From NCBI GenBank assembly GCA_013368315.1, contig JAACJM010000011.1:1-64000 (forward strand): DNA of 64,000 nt, written 5' to 3'. The notes under the pieces were generated by a model. That model did not search any database, had not been told where the DNA came from, and saw nothing but the letters and a program-made list of their open reading frames with translations. Source of the stretch: Tetrapyrgos nigripes (Eukaryota > Basidiomycota > Agaricomycetes > Agaricales > Campanellaceae). The stretch's first letter is position 1; each line of letters begins with the position of its first letter. Made by a program: the position numbers and the translations under genes. Shown here piece by piece: positions 45,135 to 55,992 of this stretch.

Positions 45135-48100
45135 TTAAACTATATTCTCATTTTCACTACAGACATAAAGGACCACTACAGCCTTCTTATGCGCAAAGAA
45201 TTCTAGAGCGTTGCTGTGAGCTTGGAAATCTGGAGATAATTTTGTCGGTATACCAGTTCCAATGCCGTCGTAGACCCATTCATTGGCACCATCAAACATT
45301 CTAGTGATAAAGTGATCATTTCCAAAATAAATAATTCCATTTATGTGATACTGTCTTGACTCAGCTCCTTGAGGCACATGTATGATATTCTGAATCTCCA
45401 TATCGCACTCGTAAGGTATTGACATTAGGAAAAATTTGGGGAATCTTTGGAATGTGTATTTTCGAAGCATGTCTGAGTGGCAAGAGGGACATTGATCAGC
45501 CCAAGGTTCCACAAAATGAGACACACAATCTTGAGTTGACTGATAACTACCAGTTGACCGAGTCAACAGAAGATTGTGTTGTGTCCTCTCTTGAAGTGAG
45601 AAGTGGCTGTTATAGCAGACAACTGTTCTCTTAGTGGTGGGACTGACTGAACGCATCAACTCATGCAAGACATCACTTGTGTCTGCATAGGCCCCAGCAG
45701 GAAAAGCATCAGGATCAAGAATAGAAAGCTCTCTTCGTATTTGATCTCTGATATCAGCGTAGTTTGATGAGTTTGACTGGAACGTGGCTGAAAGCTCATT
45801 CATTAAAATTGAGGAGAAATTATCACTTTCAGCAAGAAAAGCTGCTCTTTCTGTTCTGAACAAATGATAAAGAAGCATGAGAGCAGAGTCATATGCACAA
45901 CTGTTTGCAGACCATTTCAAAGTTGGATAATCACAAGTTACAATAAGTCTGTCAGAGTTATGTGATGTTGGATGAATAGTTTCTTCTGAAGGAGTAGGAC
46001 TTGAATGTAGACTAGGGTGCTCAATAGGAACAAAGTTTCCTAAGGTCTTCTTCTTCACTGGTGGTGTATTTTCTTTTTCTAGGATTTTCCATGAAATATC
46101 CTTGTGTAATGTGGATTCAAACTTCTCATTTGTGTCCCATACTAGACTCTCATGAAGCTCATCAGGTGTATGGCTCTTACCAAAGTGTGACCTATATTGT
46201 TGTATCAATGATCCTCTGAGGTCTCCAATAATTGAAGGTGGTAATTTGCGATTTTCGCGCAACTTAGTGATATCATTTAGAATTTCCAACTCCCTCAGTT
46301 CCTGACGATATCCACCTTTATCCTTCACACCACCAGTAATATGATTAACATTAAAACCTTGTAGAATTATGGTGCCATCTGCACTGGAACTTCTTGATAA
46401 CGCAGTATAAATGGCTCGGAAATCACGACTGTTATATATATCTACTACGTTAGGGTCTCGTGTTTTTCCTTGGGAGGCAAAATCAGTCATTGCAAAGTTA
46501 GGTAGAACTTCTACCTGAGTCCGGGAGATCTGAATGATTCGGTCATCAGGCAGTTTACAGTTAATACGCCTTGTATTTGGGGTAATAGGAACAACATTGA
46601 GAGGAAGGTCTTTGAACTGGACATCTGTTGAGGGCTTTTCCAATTTAACATATAGCACTTTGAGAACTAGTTGACCATGCCTTCCTTTACCAGCTTGCCA
46701 GCCATGAACAGTGCCTTCTTGACCCTTGGTTATACAGAGCTCAGTTGCGCCATTGAAGCGGATCATTACAGGTAGTCCTTTGCATAAAGATAGAGTTGCA
46801 GGAATCTGCATATTGTTGGTAGAAGGTGACTGTTTCCAGAGCTGCTGCTGTACTTCATCATTGATTTTGTGCTTTGTAGCCTTTCTCCGTTTACGTTTTC
46901 GATCATGAGTTTTTGAGGGAAGTTCATCAAAAACAACTTCCTCATCTTCAGAGAAAAAGTGTGCAAGCATTTGACCAGTCTCTGCTGCAAACCGTTTAGT
47001 TCCTAGTTCATTAGCTATGTCTTTATGTTTATTGTAAGTCAAAATAATTGAAGTGTTCCGGAAACGAGGGTTATCAATAGAACGAGATTCATTGGAAGGA
47101 TCTGAGATCAAAGACCGCAACAAAGTAATATCCTCTGCAGTGCACTGTTTATATCTCATATTTTCTAAAGCTTGACGAAATTTTACATCTCTGATAGAAC
47201 TTCCGGTCTGCCGACAGTTTTTTCTCAGGAGCACTACAGTGTTGATTTGATGCCATAAATATTTCCCAATACTAGCATGTTGGTCTGATGAACTGGTTCC
47301 TATGGTATGGCTATACAGTGATACATTTTCACCACCCATAGCTGGAGGCAATTGAGCAAAATCACCAGCAAATATCATGTTCATGCCACCAAATGGAAGC
47401 AGAGGGCGATTCAAGGCAGAAGCAATTTTAGCACTGATTTTATACATGTCTTTACAAGAAAGCATTGAAACTTCATCTAAAAATACATAATCTACTCCAC
47501 TAAGTCTGGAACAAATCTGTGATGCAGACATCTTCCAAAACTCGCCTTCCTCTGATGAATTAATACCAAACACAGAGTGATAAGTGGAACCTTGAAGCAA
47601 AGCAGCTGCTGTGCCAGTTGGTGCAACTACTATCATGCGTTGGCTCTGAAGCCTTCTCTTGAAAAATTCTCTCAGAGTTTTCAGCACTTGACTTTTACCA
47701 GTACCTGCCATGCCACCTATATACATCTTTAACTGGTCTGAAATAGAACTAACTGCATGGTTTGCAACAATACGAAACGCCCGTTCTTGCTCTAGATTCA
47801 AACTAAATTCAAGACATAAATCATCTATAAGTTTTTGAGTCTGATTGCTTCGAAGTTTCTCTTCAAGCATATGTTGATCAAGGACTTCTACCTGGTCAGG
47901 ATATTTATTAGGAAAGTTGTATTGCTGGTCTTTGTTTTCCTTCAGTTTATTTGTTATCACATTTGACTTCATTTTTGCAATTTCCAACCTCCATGCAGCT
48001 GGACTCATTGAAGGATAATCAAAAGAAGCTGGTATATGGCTTTTCAAATCACACTTTGCATTTGTCCATCCCGTATTGGCCAGTAAATCTGTCATCTCTT

Positions 48101-51100
48101 GCATGTCTAACTGCCTGCGTCGTTCCCGAACACCTAGACTGTCATCTGAACATTTAAATGGATCAAAATGAATTCCATCATCAAAGTCAGGCTCAAGCTT
48201 TGAAGGATCAATTCCTAGACTCTGTGCCTTTCTCTGTGCATGGTAGTCATCTCTCGAATCTAAACATTCAAATCGAAGTTCAAAATTATCCATCAAGAAT
48301 TTTTGTTGAGCAGAAAATTGATAGTCAAGGAATGCACTATCCCAAGTCTCCTTTTTCTCCTTGAGATCTTTTCCAGTTCTCCACGGTTTGAAAAATGTCA
48401 ACATGACTGAACAGTAGTATTCCCTGTCACCCTTATTCCTTCTCGGTAGTGAAGGTCCTATGAAATTAGGTACAATATTTCTCTTATCATGAATGCGCAA
48501 GTAATGGGTGCTAGCTAAGGGATGTTCATGCACAAAAGGATGTCCTTTCTTTGGCAGCACGTTCTTTGTCAAAGGTTTATTTGCCAAACTTTTTTTCAAT
48601 GTATTTTGAGGTCTATATGTATCTTCTTCATCAGAGAAAGATGAGTCTTCACTACTACTATCATAGCGTTCTGAGATCTCATCATCAGGGTCATTGACAT
48701 CTCTTTTATTTGCTGCCAGTTTGACACGTTCACATTGGCATACCCATTCATATAATGTCATCTCGCTTAAAGCTTCTGGACGGTATATATAATCAAAAAC
48801 TGAGGAAAAGCCTACTAACTTACCATTATGTTGGATCACAACTACTTTTTCATGATTTTTATTTTCAACCTGCAGCTGATCTGGTTCCTGCCAAAATCTA
48901 CGAGCTTCACTGACAAAGTCTTTCCAGTAAAATGATTTGAACTCATGACTTGTGTAATGATCTGGTTTATCTAGAAGATACAAAGCAATCATTGGTGCCC
49001 CTAGCTCCATCTTGACTGTCAATAAGTTGACAATTTGTGTAATAATTTTTCTTGCCTTTTCATGGCGAGGTAAAGTACCAGTCAGCATCTCGGCATTCCT
49101 TTGTAGAATTGTACGAATAACTTCAAAAATCACATGAGTGTTCAGATTCCATTTTGTAATATACTCAGTCACATATAAGACAACAGCCTTGATTGCTGTG
49201 CCTGATAGCAATGAAGAGACATCTGAGTTACATCTGAGTAGATATGTGACTGTTTGGTTATAGGTGTTAATCCAAGCTTCTGTCTTTTTCATTCTCAGGG
49301 CACCAGTCTCAGTATCAACCTGCGTTGTTGGAAATGTTTCTCGTGGAAACCTGGCTTTGCAAGTGCCAAATTTATTGTCAAGACAACCTAGGTAATCTTT
49401 GCCTACCTTTCTTGTTCCTTGCTTGGTTAAGGTAGATTTGCATTTGTGTATATGAGTTCGGCTTAGAATGTCGTCCACTTCTTGCTGATATTTGGCAGTC
49501 CAGGCCTGACATGGCTCACAGTTTTCAGTGCTGGTACATAAACACTCTATTGGAGGACACTGAGGCAAAGAGTACAAGGGATTAACATAATCTTCATTTC
49601 CTGAGGCAGTTTGAAGATTTTGTTCAACTTCTTCCTGAGTGCCAGTCATGAAATCTCCACAATGAACAGATCCTAAGTACTCAACTATTCTTCTTTGGAA
49701 ATCATTTTCATTTTTTAATATAGCATCTCTTATCTGTTGTGGAGACAGGCTGTTTGCAATCCAGAGAAGCATATGAAGATGGAGAGTCAATCTTCCTTGC
49801 TGTTCAATGGTGCCAAAATAGCCCGAAGTTTTTCCAAAAACACCATCATGGTCAGTGTCAACTCCTAATATATGCTTGATAAACATCTGAACCATAAAAT
49901 CAAAGAACTTGGCACCAGCAACAGGATTATTAATAATTTTCCTAGTTCTTTCATCATTAGGAAGATTAAGATTCAGGTCAAAAGTCTCATCAGAGATAGC
50001 ATAATACAAACACAAAGGATGAGTTAGGTCAGATGGTGCAAAAGTAATATACCAAGATGGAGCCCCAAGGTATGAGATTAGAGACCAGAGCTCAGTTCGC
50101 AAGAATTTTTTACTGGACATAGATCCTTTAACTGTACCACCTACGTGGTCCAGATCTTGAATAACCTCATAGCACAATTTCTCTTCTTCTGTTTCAGGCC
50201 GTACTATTCCACCTTTGCTCAGTTTGTCTATCAAAGTGTTCAATACATGTGGATTCAAGTTTAAAATACGATCTGCAATTGCAGAGAAGCTTTCTTTTTG
50301 TGTGAGTGCAAAGCCATTACTTGTAGTCTTTTTGACTTGTTCATGGCTAAAAGCTACAAAGCTAAACAATGGATCACTCTGGAATCTCTGATCATGATAG
50401 TTCATAAAGTATTTTTTGTGACTTTTTTCAGAAAATGATTTAAGTGTGGTCATGCCAATACTACCCATGCCATAAGGGAAAAGCCAGGGGAAAATGGAGG
50501 GATACAACAGGGGATTGTTGAACATAGTAGAGCTTTTCTCACTATGTCCAACAGCAAGAAACTTACCTTGTGATTTTAAATAAGCTAAAGCCTTAGCTTT
50601 CTGGAGCTCCACAGAAGTATTCTGCAGCTGTTCACCTGTGATCCCATGCACTACAAATGGAACGCTGCCTAGCTCAGTTCTAATTTCTAATTCATTGTCA
50701 TGAATACTTGTAGCTTCAGGTATTCTGTTACCTTCTGACTGCATCTCTTTAAACGCTACAGTGACTGGTGGTGTATCCTCAGGATACTTATTGAGATTGT
50801 CCATCGAGATTTTTACATCTTCATATGCAGGATGGTTCAATCGAAGCCAAGTTAAAGCTTCAAACACTTGTTTACGTCTAACAAGCATTGGAGTTCGTTT
50901 ATAGTCTTTTTCTGTAGGTTTGCAAGGTCCAGTAAACATTATTGCCAAAACTTCGTCAAGATCTTCTGGTGGTGGAGGCAGAACATCATAAACTTTCATA
51001 ACTGGTGAGTCAAAGGCTATGACATGAGAAATCATCTTTCTCATACCTGAAGACACACGTACAAAACAACAATTGGTCCGTACCTTTTGAACAAGTAATT

Positions 51101-52862
51101 TCTCAACAAAATTTAAGCACTGTAACTGAGGTGGAATATTTCCAAGCCAGAATCCATTTGCCAAGGAAATTCTCGGAATTTTTCCATCTCTTAGAGAGAC
51201 TCTACAATCAGTACACACTCTGGAACATGAGTCATCTATAACAGCCCCAGATACACCAGTAACTCTAAGGACATTGAGTAGCTTTTTTACTTGCTTAATT
51301 GGCAGCAGCGTAGACATCAGCTTAAGCTGACCACATACTGCACATCCACCTTCTTCCACTGCTGATCTAGAAAAATCAGCACACCAGTCATGTATAATTT
51401 TTTTCATTAGATTTTCTGAAGGAGGCAAAGGAGGAAATGAAGCAAGAGGTTTGACTTGAACAGGGTCAATAGGTTCAAATATGGCAACAGGGCTTGTGCA
51501 TTCTGAGTCACATACATGATCACTTAATAAGCCTTGAACTTGAGACTTCACAGTGTTTGAAAATTGAACATTATGAAATCTAGCTAACTGTCGTAATGAT
51601 CTAAAAGTCAGAGACTGACACAATTTAGTTGGTGGTACAAATGCATATAATAGTAAAGGATTGGCTGCTGAACTTGAGACAGATTCAGAAAAACTGTGAA
51701 ATCGATACATTGTAGAACCTGGATTATTTATACTGCAAGGAAAAAGTAAATATCTTTCCAGATCTGAAAATAAACATGTAGGTGCTGCCCCTTTGCCACC
51801 ACCCAGGAGAGAACGATGGTAAGATTTTTCACTTTCACTTTGACTAACTGTTAATTCAGGACGTAAATGTACCAGAAAATCAAGTAAGTGAAGGAGAGAA
51901 TGATAGTGAGCAATATTAGCTAGAGATATAATGGCATATTTACACAGTATAGCGCGTGATTGTAAACACATATCAATGTTACATGAAGCTTGAAATTGCC
52001 AAGGTGAGCAAAGGTTAGTAGAATTTGAAAGTAAACGGTAACCAATGAAATTGAAGGTCAAATCTTCCCAATATTGTCCGAGCAGACAAGATGTTGTACA
52101 AGCGCTGATTGATTTGAGTCTAGCCAAAAAGTCATGCAGATAAAATAGTGATCTTAATAGAAACAAGTGCGTCAATCGAGATGTCGCTGCAACACTCTGT
52201 CGGAAACATGCCAACACACTATTATCAGGAGTAATCGAATAAAAAGTATCATCAACAAGCCCATAGGCAGTATATGAACGCTGAACAAAGATCATAAAAT
52301 GCTTTACATGGCCAAGTACTTGATCAATAATAGTATGTCGCAAAGGTTGATTGACAACAAATCTAAAAAAGAATACCAGATCACCAGATGCTATGAAGTG
52401 CATTCTCACTCTAAAGGTGGAATGATAAACATAGGAAGAGATTAAGACATTAGCTTTGCGAGACGAAATCAAGCTACAGTCATTCTGTAAGTTGAATGGG
52501 TGGGATAGCTTTGAACTATTATAATCGAGTGACGTTGAGCCATACAATGTTGAGTCGTAATACTGGTATGGCATTAGGCCGTACGGCATTGAGCCGTTGT
52601 ATTGGAATGACGCAGGGTCATACAGCGTTGAGCTGTTATCTTTGAATGGCACTGGGTCAAACGGCGTTGAGCCGCTATATTTAGATGGCATTGGGCCAAA
52701 CGGCGTTGAGCCGTTATATAGAAATTGTATAGCAGAAAGATTCGAGCCAGAGTAACGATCATAGTCAACAGAACTACGAAAGAGGTTGCCATAGCCAAGA
52801 GCAGTCAAGAGTAGTGCAAGCAATGTAGCACAAAACACGGTATATGTGTTAAGAGGGTACAT
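45135..52862 (-). CDS. Intact Helitron Rep-helicase with C-terminal protease-like domain
   Basis: One uninterrupted minus-strand frame. ATG at 52862 gives 2,575 residues; an in-frame ATG at 52940 would add 26. Order: hydrophobic N-terminal segment (TVFCATLLALLLTALGYG) and a 13-residue repeat; Cys motifs (CAVCGQLKL; CSRVCTDCRVSL); Rep domain with the HUH motif RLTLHLHMLLWI (about 49770-49810) and YVTEYITK (about 49175); PIF1-like helicase with Walker A GGMAGTGKS (about 47710), Walker B VFLDEVSML and GDFAQLPPA; then MTDFASQGKTRDP and YTALSRSSS. The end has ANSCAYDSALMLLYHLF, CPSCHSDM and FGNDHFITR, the spacing of a papain-fold, USP-like Cys/His protease. Rep nicks and helicase unwinds for rolling-circle transposition; the role of the protease-like part is inference. 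No introns or defects seen: likely autonomous. Confidence 0.9.
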   Translation of the reverse strand: MYPLNTYTVFCATLLALLLTALGYGNLFRSSVDYDRYSGSNLSAIQFLYNGSTPFGPMPSKYSGSTPFDPVPFKDNSSTLYDPASFQYNGSMPYGLMPYQYYDSTLYGSTSLDYNSSKLSHPFNLQNDCSLISSRKANVLISSYVYHSTFRVRMHFIASGDLVFFFRFVVNQPLRHTIIDQVLGHVKHFMIFVQRSYTAYGLVDDTFYSITPDNSVLACFRQSVAATSRLTHLFLLRSLFYLHDFLARLKSISACTTSCLLGQYWEDLTFNFIGYRLLSNSTNLCSPWQFQASCNIDMCLQSRAILCKYAIISLANIAHYHSLLHLLDFLVHLRPELTVSQSESEKSYHRSLLGGGKGAAPTCLFSDLERYLLFPCSINNPGSTMYRFHSFSESVSSSAANPLLLYAFVPPTKLCQSLTFRSLRQLARFHNVQFSNTVKSQVQGLLSDHVCDSECTSPVAIFEPIDPVQVKPLASFPPLPPSENLMKKIIHDWCADFSRSAVEEGGCAVCGQLKLMSTLLPIKQVKKLLNVLRVTGVSGAVIDDSCSRVCTDCRVSLRDGKIPRISLANGFWLGNIPPQLQCLNFVEKLLVQKVRTNCCFVRVSSGMRKMISHVIAFDSPVMKVYDVLPPPPEDLDEVLAIMFTGPCKPTEKDYKRTPMLVRRKQVFEALTWLRLNHPAYEDVKISMDNLNKYPEDTPPVTVAFKEMQSEGNRIPEATSIHDNELEIRTELGSVPFVVHGITGEQLQNTSVELQKAKALAYLKSQGKFLAVGHSEKSSTMFNNPLLYPSIFPWLFPYGMGSIGMTTLKSFSEKSHKKYFMNYHDQRFQSDPLFSFVAFSHEQVKKTTSNGFALTQKESFSAIADRILNLNPHVLNTLIDKLSKGGIVRPETEEEKLCYEVIQDLDHVGGTVKGSMSSKKFLRTELWSLISYLGAPSWYITFAPSDLTHPLCLYYAISDETFDLNLNLPNDERTRKIINNPVAGAKFFDFMVQMFIKHILGVDTDHDGVFGKTSGYFGTIEQQGRLTLHLHMLLWIANSLSPQQIRDAILKNENDFQRRIVEYLGSVHCGDFMTGTQEEVEQNLQTASGNEDYVNPLYSLPQCPPIECLCTSTENCEPCQAWTAKYQQEVDDILSRTHIHKCKSTLTKQGTRKVGKDYLGCLDNKFGTCKARFPRETFPTTQVDTETGALRMKKTEAWINTYNQTVTYLLRCNSDVSSLLSGTAIKAVVLYVTEYITKWNLNTHVIFEVIRTILQRNAEMLTGTLPRHEKARKIITQIVNLLTVKMELGAPMIALYLLDKPDHYTSHEFKSFYWKDFVSEARRFWQEPDQLQVENKNHEKVVVIQHNGKLVGFSSVFDYIYRPEALSEMTLYEWVCQCERVKLAANKRDVNDPDDEISERYDSSSEDSSFSDEEDTYRPQNTLKKSLANKPLTKNVLPKKGHPFVHEHPLASTHYLRIHDKRNIVPNFIGPSLPRRNKGDREYYCSVMLTFFKPWRTGKDLKEKKETWDSAFLDYQFSAQQKFLMDNFELRFECLDSRDDYHAQRKAQSLGIDPSKLEPDFDDGIHFDPFKCSDDSLGVRERRRQLDMQEMTDLLANTGWTNAKCDLKSHIPASFDYPSMSPAAWRLEIAKMKSNVITNKLKENKDQQYNFPNKYPDQVEVLDQHMLEEKLRSNQTQKLIDDLCLEFSLNLEQERAFRIVANHAVSSISDQLKMYIGGMAGTGKSQVLKTLREFFKRRLQSQRMIVVAPTGTAAALLQGSTYHSVFGINSSEEGEFWKMSASQICSRLSGVDYVFLDEVSMLSCKDMYKISAKIASALNRPLLPFGGMNMIFAGDFAQLPPAMGGENVSLYSHTIGTSSSDQHASIGKYLWHQINTVVLLRKNCRQTGSSIRDVKFRQALENMRYKQCTAEDITLLRSLISDPSNESRSIDNPRFRNTSIILTYNKHKDIANELGTKRFAAETGQMLAHFFSEDEEVVFDELPSKTHDRKRKRRKATKHKINDEVQQQLWKQSPSTNNMQIPATLSLCKGLPVMIRFNGATELCITKGQEGTVHGWQAGKGRHGQLVLKVLYVKLEKPSTDVQFKDLPLNVVPITPNTRRINCKLPDDRIIQISRTQVEVLPNFAMTDFASQGKTRDPNVVDIYNSRDFRAIYTALSRSSSADGTIILQGFNVNHITGGVKDKGGYRQELRELEILNDITKLRENRKLPPSIIGDLRGSLIQQYRSHFGKSHTPDELHESLVWDTNEKFESTLHKDISWKILEKENTPPVKKKTLGNFVPIEHPSLHSSPTPSEETIHPTSHNSDRLIVTCDYPTLKWSANSCAYDSALMLLYHLFRTERAAFLAESDNFSSILMNELSATFQSNSSNYADIRDQIRRELSILDPDAFPAGAYADTSDVLHELMRSVSPTTKRTVVCYNSHFSLQERTQHNLLLTRSTGSYQSTQDCVSHFVEPWADQCPSCHSDMLRKYTFQRFPKFFLMSIPYECDMEIQNIIHVPQGAESRQYHINGIIYFGNDHFITRMFDGANEWVYDGIGTGIPTKLSPDFQAHSNALEFFAHKKAVVVLYVCSENENIV
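52552..52707 (-). repeat. 39-bp coding minisatellite in the Helitron gene
   Basis: Four head-to-tail 39-bp units, starting at 52552, 52591, 52630 and 52669, each beginning GAG and ending CGTT or CATT, with partial units on both sides. On the minus strand each encodes 13 residues of the type YNGSTPFGPMPSK. Unit length is a multiple of three. Confidence 0.88.
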
Positions 52863-52940
52863 GATGGTATGAAAGGAGAGACGAAATGAGCCGCGAGCCT
52901 CACGGCAACCCCTACACTCGATGAAACACGAAATCGGCAA

Positions 52941-53235
52941 AAAAGCCGCGAGAGTGAGTCGTGACTCGGATCATAGCCACGGACGCAATTTGAGAAAGCC
53001 ACACTAGTACGATGGACTCAGCATAAAACCACCAAACAGAAATACTGAACTCTCAGCAATCCAAATGTAGTGATGGACGTAAGCTCGTTCCTCAAGCAGT
53101 CCCAATAACAGGCTCTGAGGCTACAGCCGTTGGATGAAAGAAAGGGAAAAAGCCGCCGCGCGATGCCCCTCTCGGAACACTAGAACAATGGGGGGACCGT
53201 TTCACAGGCGCTGCGGGGCCTTTTTTCGTTACATT
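52941..53235. other. Upstream region of the Helitron gene
   Basis: About 295 bp, GC-richer than the Helitron body, without a gene. The 5' Helitron end (minus-strand TC) should lie here but is not distinguishable by eye. Confidence 0.3.
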
Positions 53236-54180
53236 TGCAATAGTGTTGATATCCATGGGCACACTGTCTTTTTGTGAGTACTTCTACTATCTTACCAGCA
53301 GAGGTTCTGACTCTAGTTGCTTTGAAGTTGATATCATCTACCCAACCCTCCCGTACAAACTCCTCACTGGACCCATCTGTATTCTCATCACCCTTAACTT
53401 ATTTACACACTACTATCTGGTTTGCACGACTCCGCCTGGTTTCATGGATGCGAAGCCTATACAACCCGCTACGGCGTTTCCTCACAGTTGGACTTGAGCT
53501 AGACCGAAGAACGCAAAATCCGCTACGGCGTTTCCTCACAGTTGGACTTGAGCTAGACCGAAGAACGCAAAATCTAGAGCTGCGGATGGGTATAGACCGT
53601 TAGAGACCGTCGACGCGGAGGAAGGGTCTTTAGAGGAAGCAGAAGTAGATGAATGGAATATAACCAAGGCGGATATGACAAAGTGTAAAAGTGTACAGCG
53701 ATGAGGCCAGAGGTGAGTGTTCCCCCTCGACGACCTGTAGAGTTTGGGCCTGACGACGGTTCTGTCTCTTCTCCCAACGGAGAGAGAGCGCATCATTGTA
53801 GGATATGTAAACGTTGCGTGCTGAAATATGATCATCATTGTCCAGTGAGCGTTCCTCTTTTCTTTGTTTATTTCTAACGCTGACACGCTTTGATAGTACA
53901 AGGTCATCCTCTTTCCAGCTCTCTTTTGCCGATTCTGTCATCTTTGTAGGGATAAACCAATGCGTCGGGATATACAACATAAGACATTTTATTGTGTTTT
54001 TGTTTGTCCTTTTTCCCTCCCCTTTGCCTCTTCTAACCAAACTAACCAAACTGTCCTTTTTGGCCTACCTCAGGCTATCAACAGCCCTGTTCGTTTTTCT
54101 AGGCTACCCTCTGTTTTTTGAGGCATTGGGGTTGAGAAGTGAGGTGTGTTTCTGTGTTTACGCTACGTCTTCGTTTCCGT
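53236..54180 (+). pseudogene. DHHC-type protein S-palmitoyltransferase, frameshifted
   Basis: N-terminal membrane segments (FCEYFYYLTS; LLTGPICILITLNLFTHYYL) lead to TTPPGF. The Cys-rich domain reads TKCK, then after a one-base loss in an A run near 53687 KCTAMRPE, then [20 protein letters not shown] at about 53783-53842: a textbook DHHC domain. The next exon should begin with Trp (CPW) but reads INQCVGIYNIRHFIVFLFV, with one base too few across the intron. Further membrane-like exons follow (LSTALFVFLGYPLFFEALGL). A 54-bp duplication lies at 53467-53574. The intact enzyme would palmitoylate proteins at Golgi or vacuole membranes. With two or more frame breaks this copy is dead, or the sequence contains errors. 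Confidence 0.75.
53467..53574 (+). repeat. Perfect 54-bp tandem duplication
   Basis: 53467-53520 and 53521-53574 are identical, each starting CGCTACGGCGTTTCCTCACA. It lies inside the damaged DHHC gene. Confidence 0.9.
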
Positions 54181-54289
54181 TCTGCGTACTAATCCTCTCA
54201 TTCCTATCCGCTCCTCTTCACATATTAAAAACATTGTCAGAGCGGTCTCTAAACCGAGCATATTGCGGGATCGATCGCCGTTAGAGTGT

Positions 54290-55032
54290 TAGACAATGGA
54301 GCGGATATACGTAAACGTGGCGGATATGATGAGGGACAAATCGGAAAGAATGGCACGGAAAAAAACCGGGAACAACTCGTATAGCCACAAGTAGAAACTG
54401 AGTGTTAAGAACTCAGCCTCATTCTTCGGCCTCGTAACTAGATAATAGGCGCTACGGAATACTTTGAGATTAGTATGCACAGACAGTCGAGCAATTACAG
54501 AGAGAGATGCGTACCTTGATCATCGTCAACATTCACCGCTTTGAAACACTTTTGAAATGGTATGAGGCAAGCTTCATCTTCTATAATGGGAAAACATACA
54601 TCAGAAAGTGTATGAGCGAAGTATCCAGGAAGCGTGATGGCTTTGCAGGAGAAGACTTGATCGCAATGACAAGAGCACTGGGAGGAGCTGCGTAAAATAC
54701 AAGGAAAATCAATATATGCATATTACGCACTCGTCAGTGACTAGTATTATCTGAGATTCTGAACAGATCCTCATAAAATCATCATGCTCGACTCGCAGAG
54801 GGACATAGTATTCAACGTTGACTTCCTAGTAGTACCTTGAAGGGAGGTTTATCTAACAAAGTAAAGGATGAAGAGAGCCTACCACTGCTATTTAAGAAGT
54901 TTAACATAGCCCTCGCTGACCAGTTCAACCATACTCCGTCAACCACGATTTTTTCAGAGTAAGCAGGGCACAAGCCACATCGAAACATGTTATTTGCAAT
55001 TTTGGGGAATGCGAATGCATTGAAAACACCAT
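54290..55032. other. Interval with an unassigned exon-like stretch
   Basis: On the minus strand about 54693-54515 reads CKAITLPGYFAHTFSDVCFP then IIEDEACLIPFQKCFKAVNV without a stop, with gene-like composition, but no family or flanking exons could be identified. A copy of the GGCCTCGTAA motif sits near 54430. Confidence 0.3.
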
Positions 55033-55726
55033 CTATATGGGAAGAAAAGATGCGTAGTTGACATTGTACCCCATGAGACTTCTCCCTCCAATGATTTCAC
55101 CAATCTACAGAATAACGCAACATCAACACAACGACTCAGATGTAAGTATTAGTAAGTAGTACGAAAACGCACCTTAAAGATACCATAAGCTTCCACTGCA
55201 TAGACAATAATCCTAGGAATGTCCCCGCTCCTGACAGCTCCAGACCAAAAGTCCCTACTGATGGCTCTAACCCACACCGTCTCGTACGCAGGCGGCAGAA
55301 CAGACAGTCGCGACAGAGCCTTTCAGCCCTATAGATGCATTTGCAGATTTCCCAGAAGACTGAGAGGTTGTAGGTGATGGGTTGATGGTAGGCTAGACGC
55401 TTTTTTATGGAGAGAATGAGACATGGGTGGGTTAGACACTGCAGAGAAAAATATGGAAGGAGACACATATAGCCTACCATAGATCCAATGCTCTCCCCAA
55501 GAGACCCAGCAACCCTTGTCGTCTAAAACCCTTCGAGCAGTTTGTTAGGCATTAGCCAATGTTTCTTGTGCCTAGCTTCGACATGGGCGTTGGACACTTC
55601 TGACGACAATCCCAACGATGAGGAAGCAAAGCAGGAAGAACGAGTATGACGGGGAGGGGAACGACGTAAAAGCGGGGCATAAGATCGTAGATAGGGAAGA
55701 GGTTGACACGCTGGCAATGACGTCAA
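55033..55726 (-). pseudogene. ATP20: Mitochondrial ATP synthase subunit g, frameshifted
   Basis: Minus-strand pieces match subunit g of the F1Fo ATP synthase membrane sector. About 55560-55530 gives AQETLANA, a stop, then QTARRVL (Ala/Gln-rich N-terminal region). About 55390-55320 gives YHQPITYNLSVFWEICKCIY and RAERL. In a shifted frame, AYETVWVRAISRDFW and GDIPRIIVYAVEAYGIFK follow. After an intron, IGEIIGGRSLMGYNV ends in NYASFLPI and a TAG at 55033-55035. The YGIFKIGEIIG..LxGY C-terminus is diagnostic; subunit g helps dimerise the enzyme in cristae. One in-frame stop and at least two frame changes make this copy non-functional as sequenced, so an intact copy probably exists elsewhere. Confidence 0.75.
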
Positions 55727-55816
55727 TGGTCCAGACCGATTCTAGAATCTCGGTTTGTCGGGAAGAGTAGACACTGGAAAAGGGGTGGGAGTTTGAGGTC
55801 GTGGTAAAATTTTCAA

Positions 55817-55875
55817 GGTCGACATAAGTTAACTCGGCCTTTAAGAGGCCTCGTAAAAGGGCCTCGTAATTTCTG
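55817..55875 (+). repeat. Recurring GTCGACATAAG / GGCCTCGTAA motif
   Basis: The first 24 bp (55817-55840, beginning GGTCGACATAAG and ending CTCGGCCT) are identical to 44902-44925. They are followed by two GGCCTCGTAA words. Related ACTCGGCC...GGCCTCGTAA arrangements occur near 39475, 54410 and, inverted, near 57512. Confidence 0.65.
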
Positions 55876-55992
55876 GTTTTCCAGGTGTTCTCGCCAGCTA
55901 AAACTATCCATATAAATAGGTTATCTTCGTTCCCAATCAGTATCTTTACTCACTTGTTCAGCATCGACAGCTCTTGATTTTCAGCTCAGATA

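Noticed and set aside
52574..52798. Overlapping 74-codon frame with ITAQRR repeats
   Set aside because: Alternate-frame reading of the 39-bp minisatellite inside the Helitron gene.
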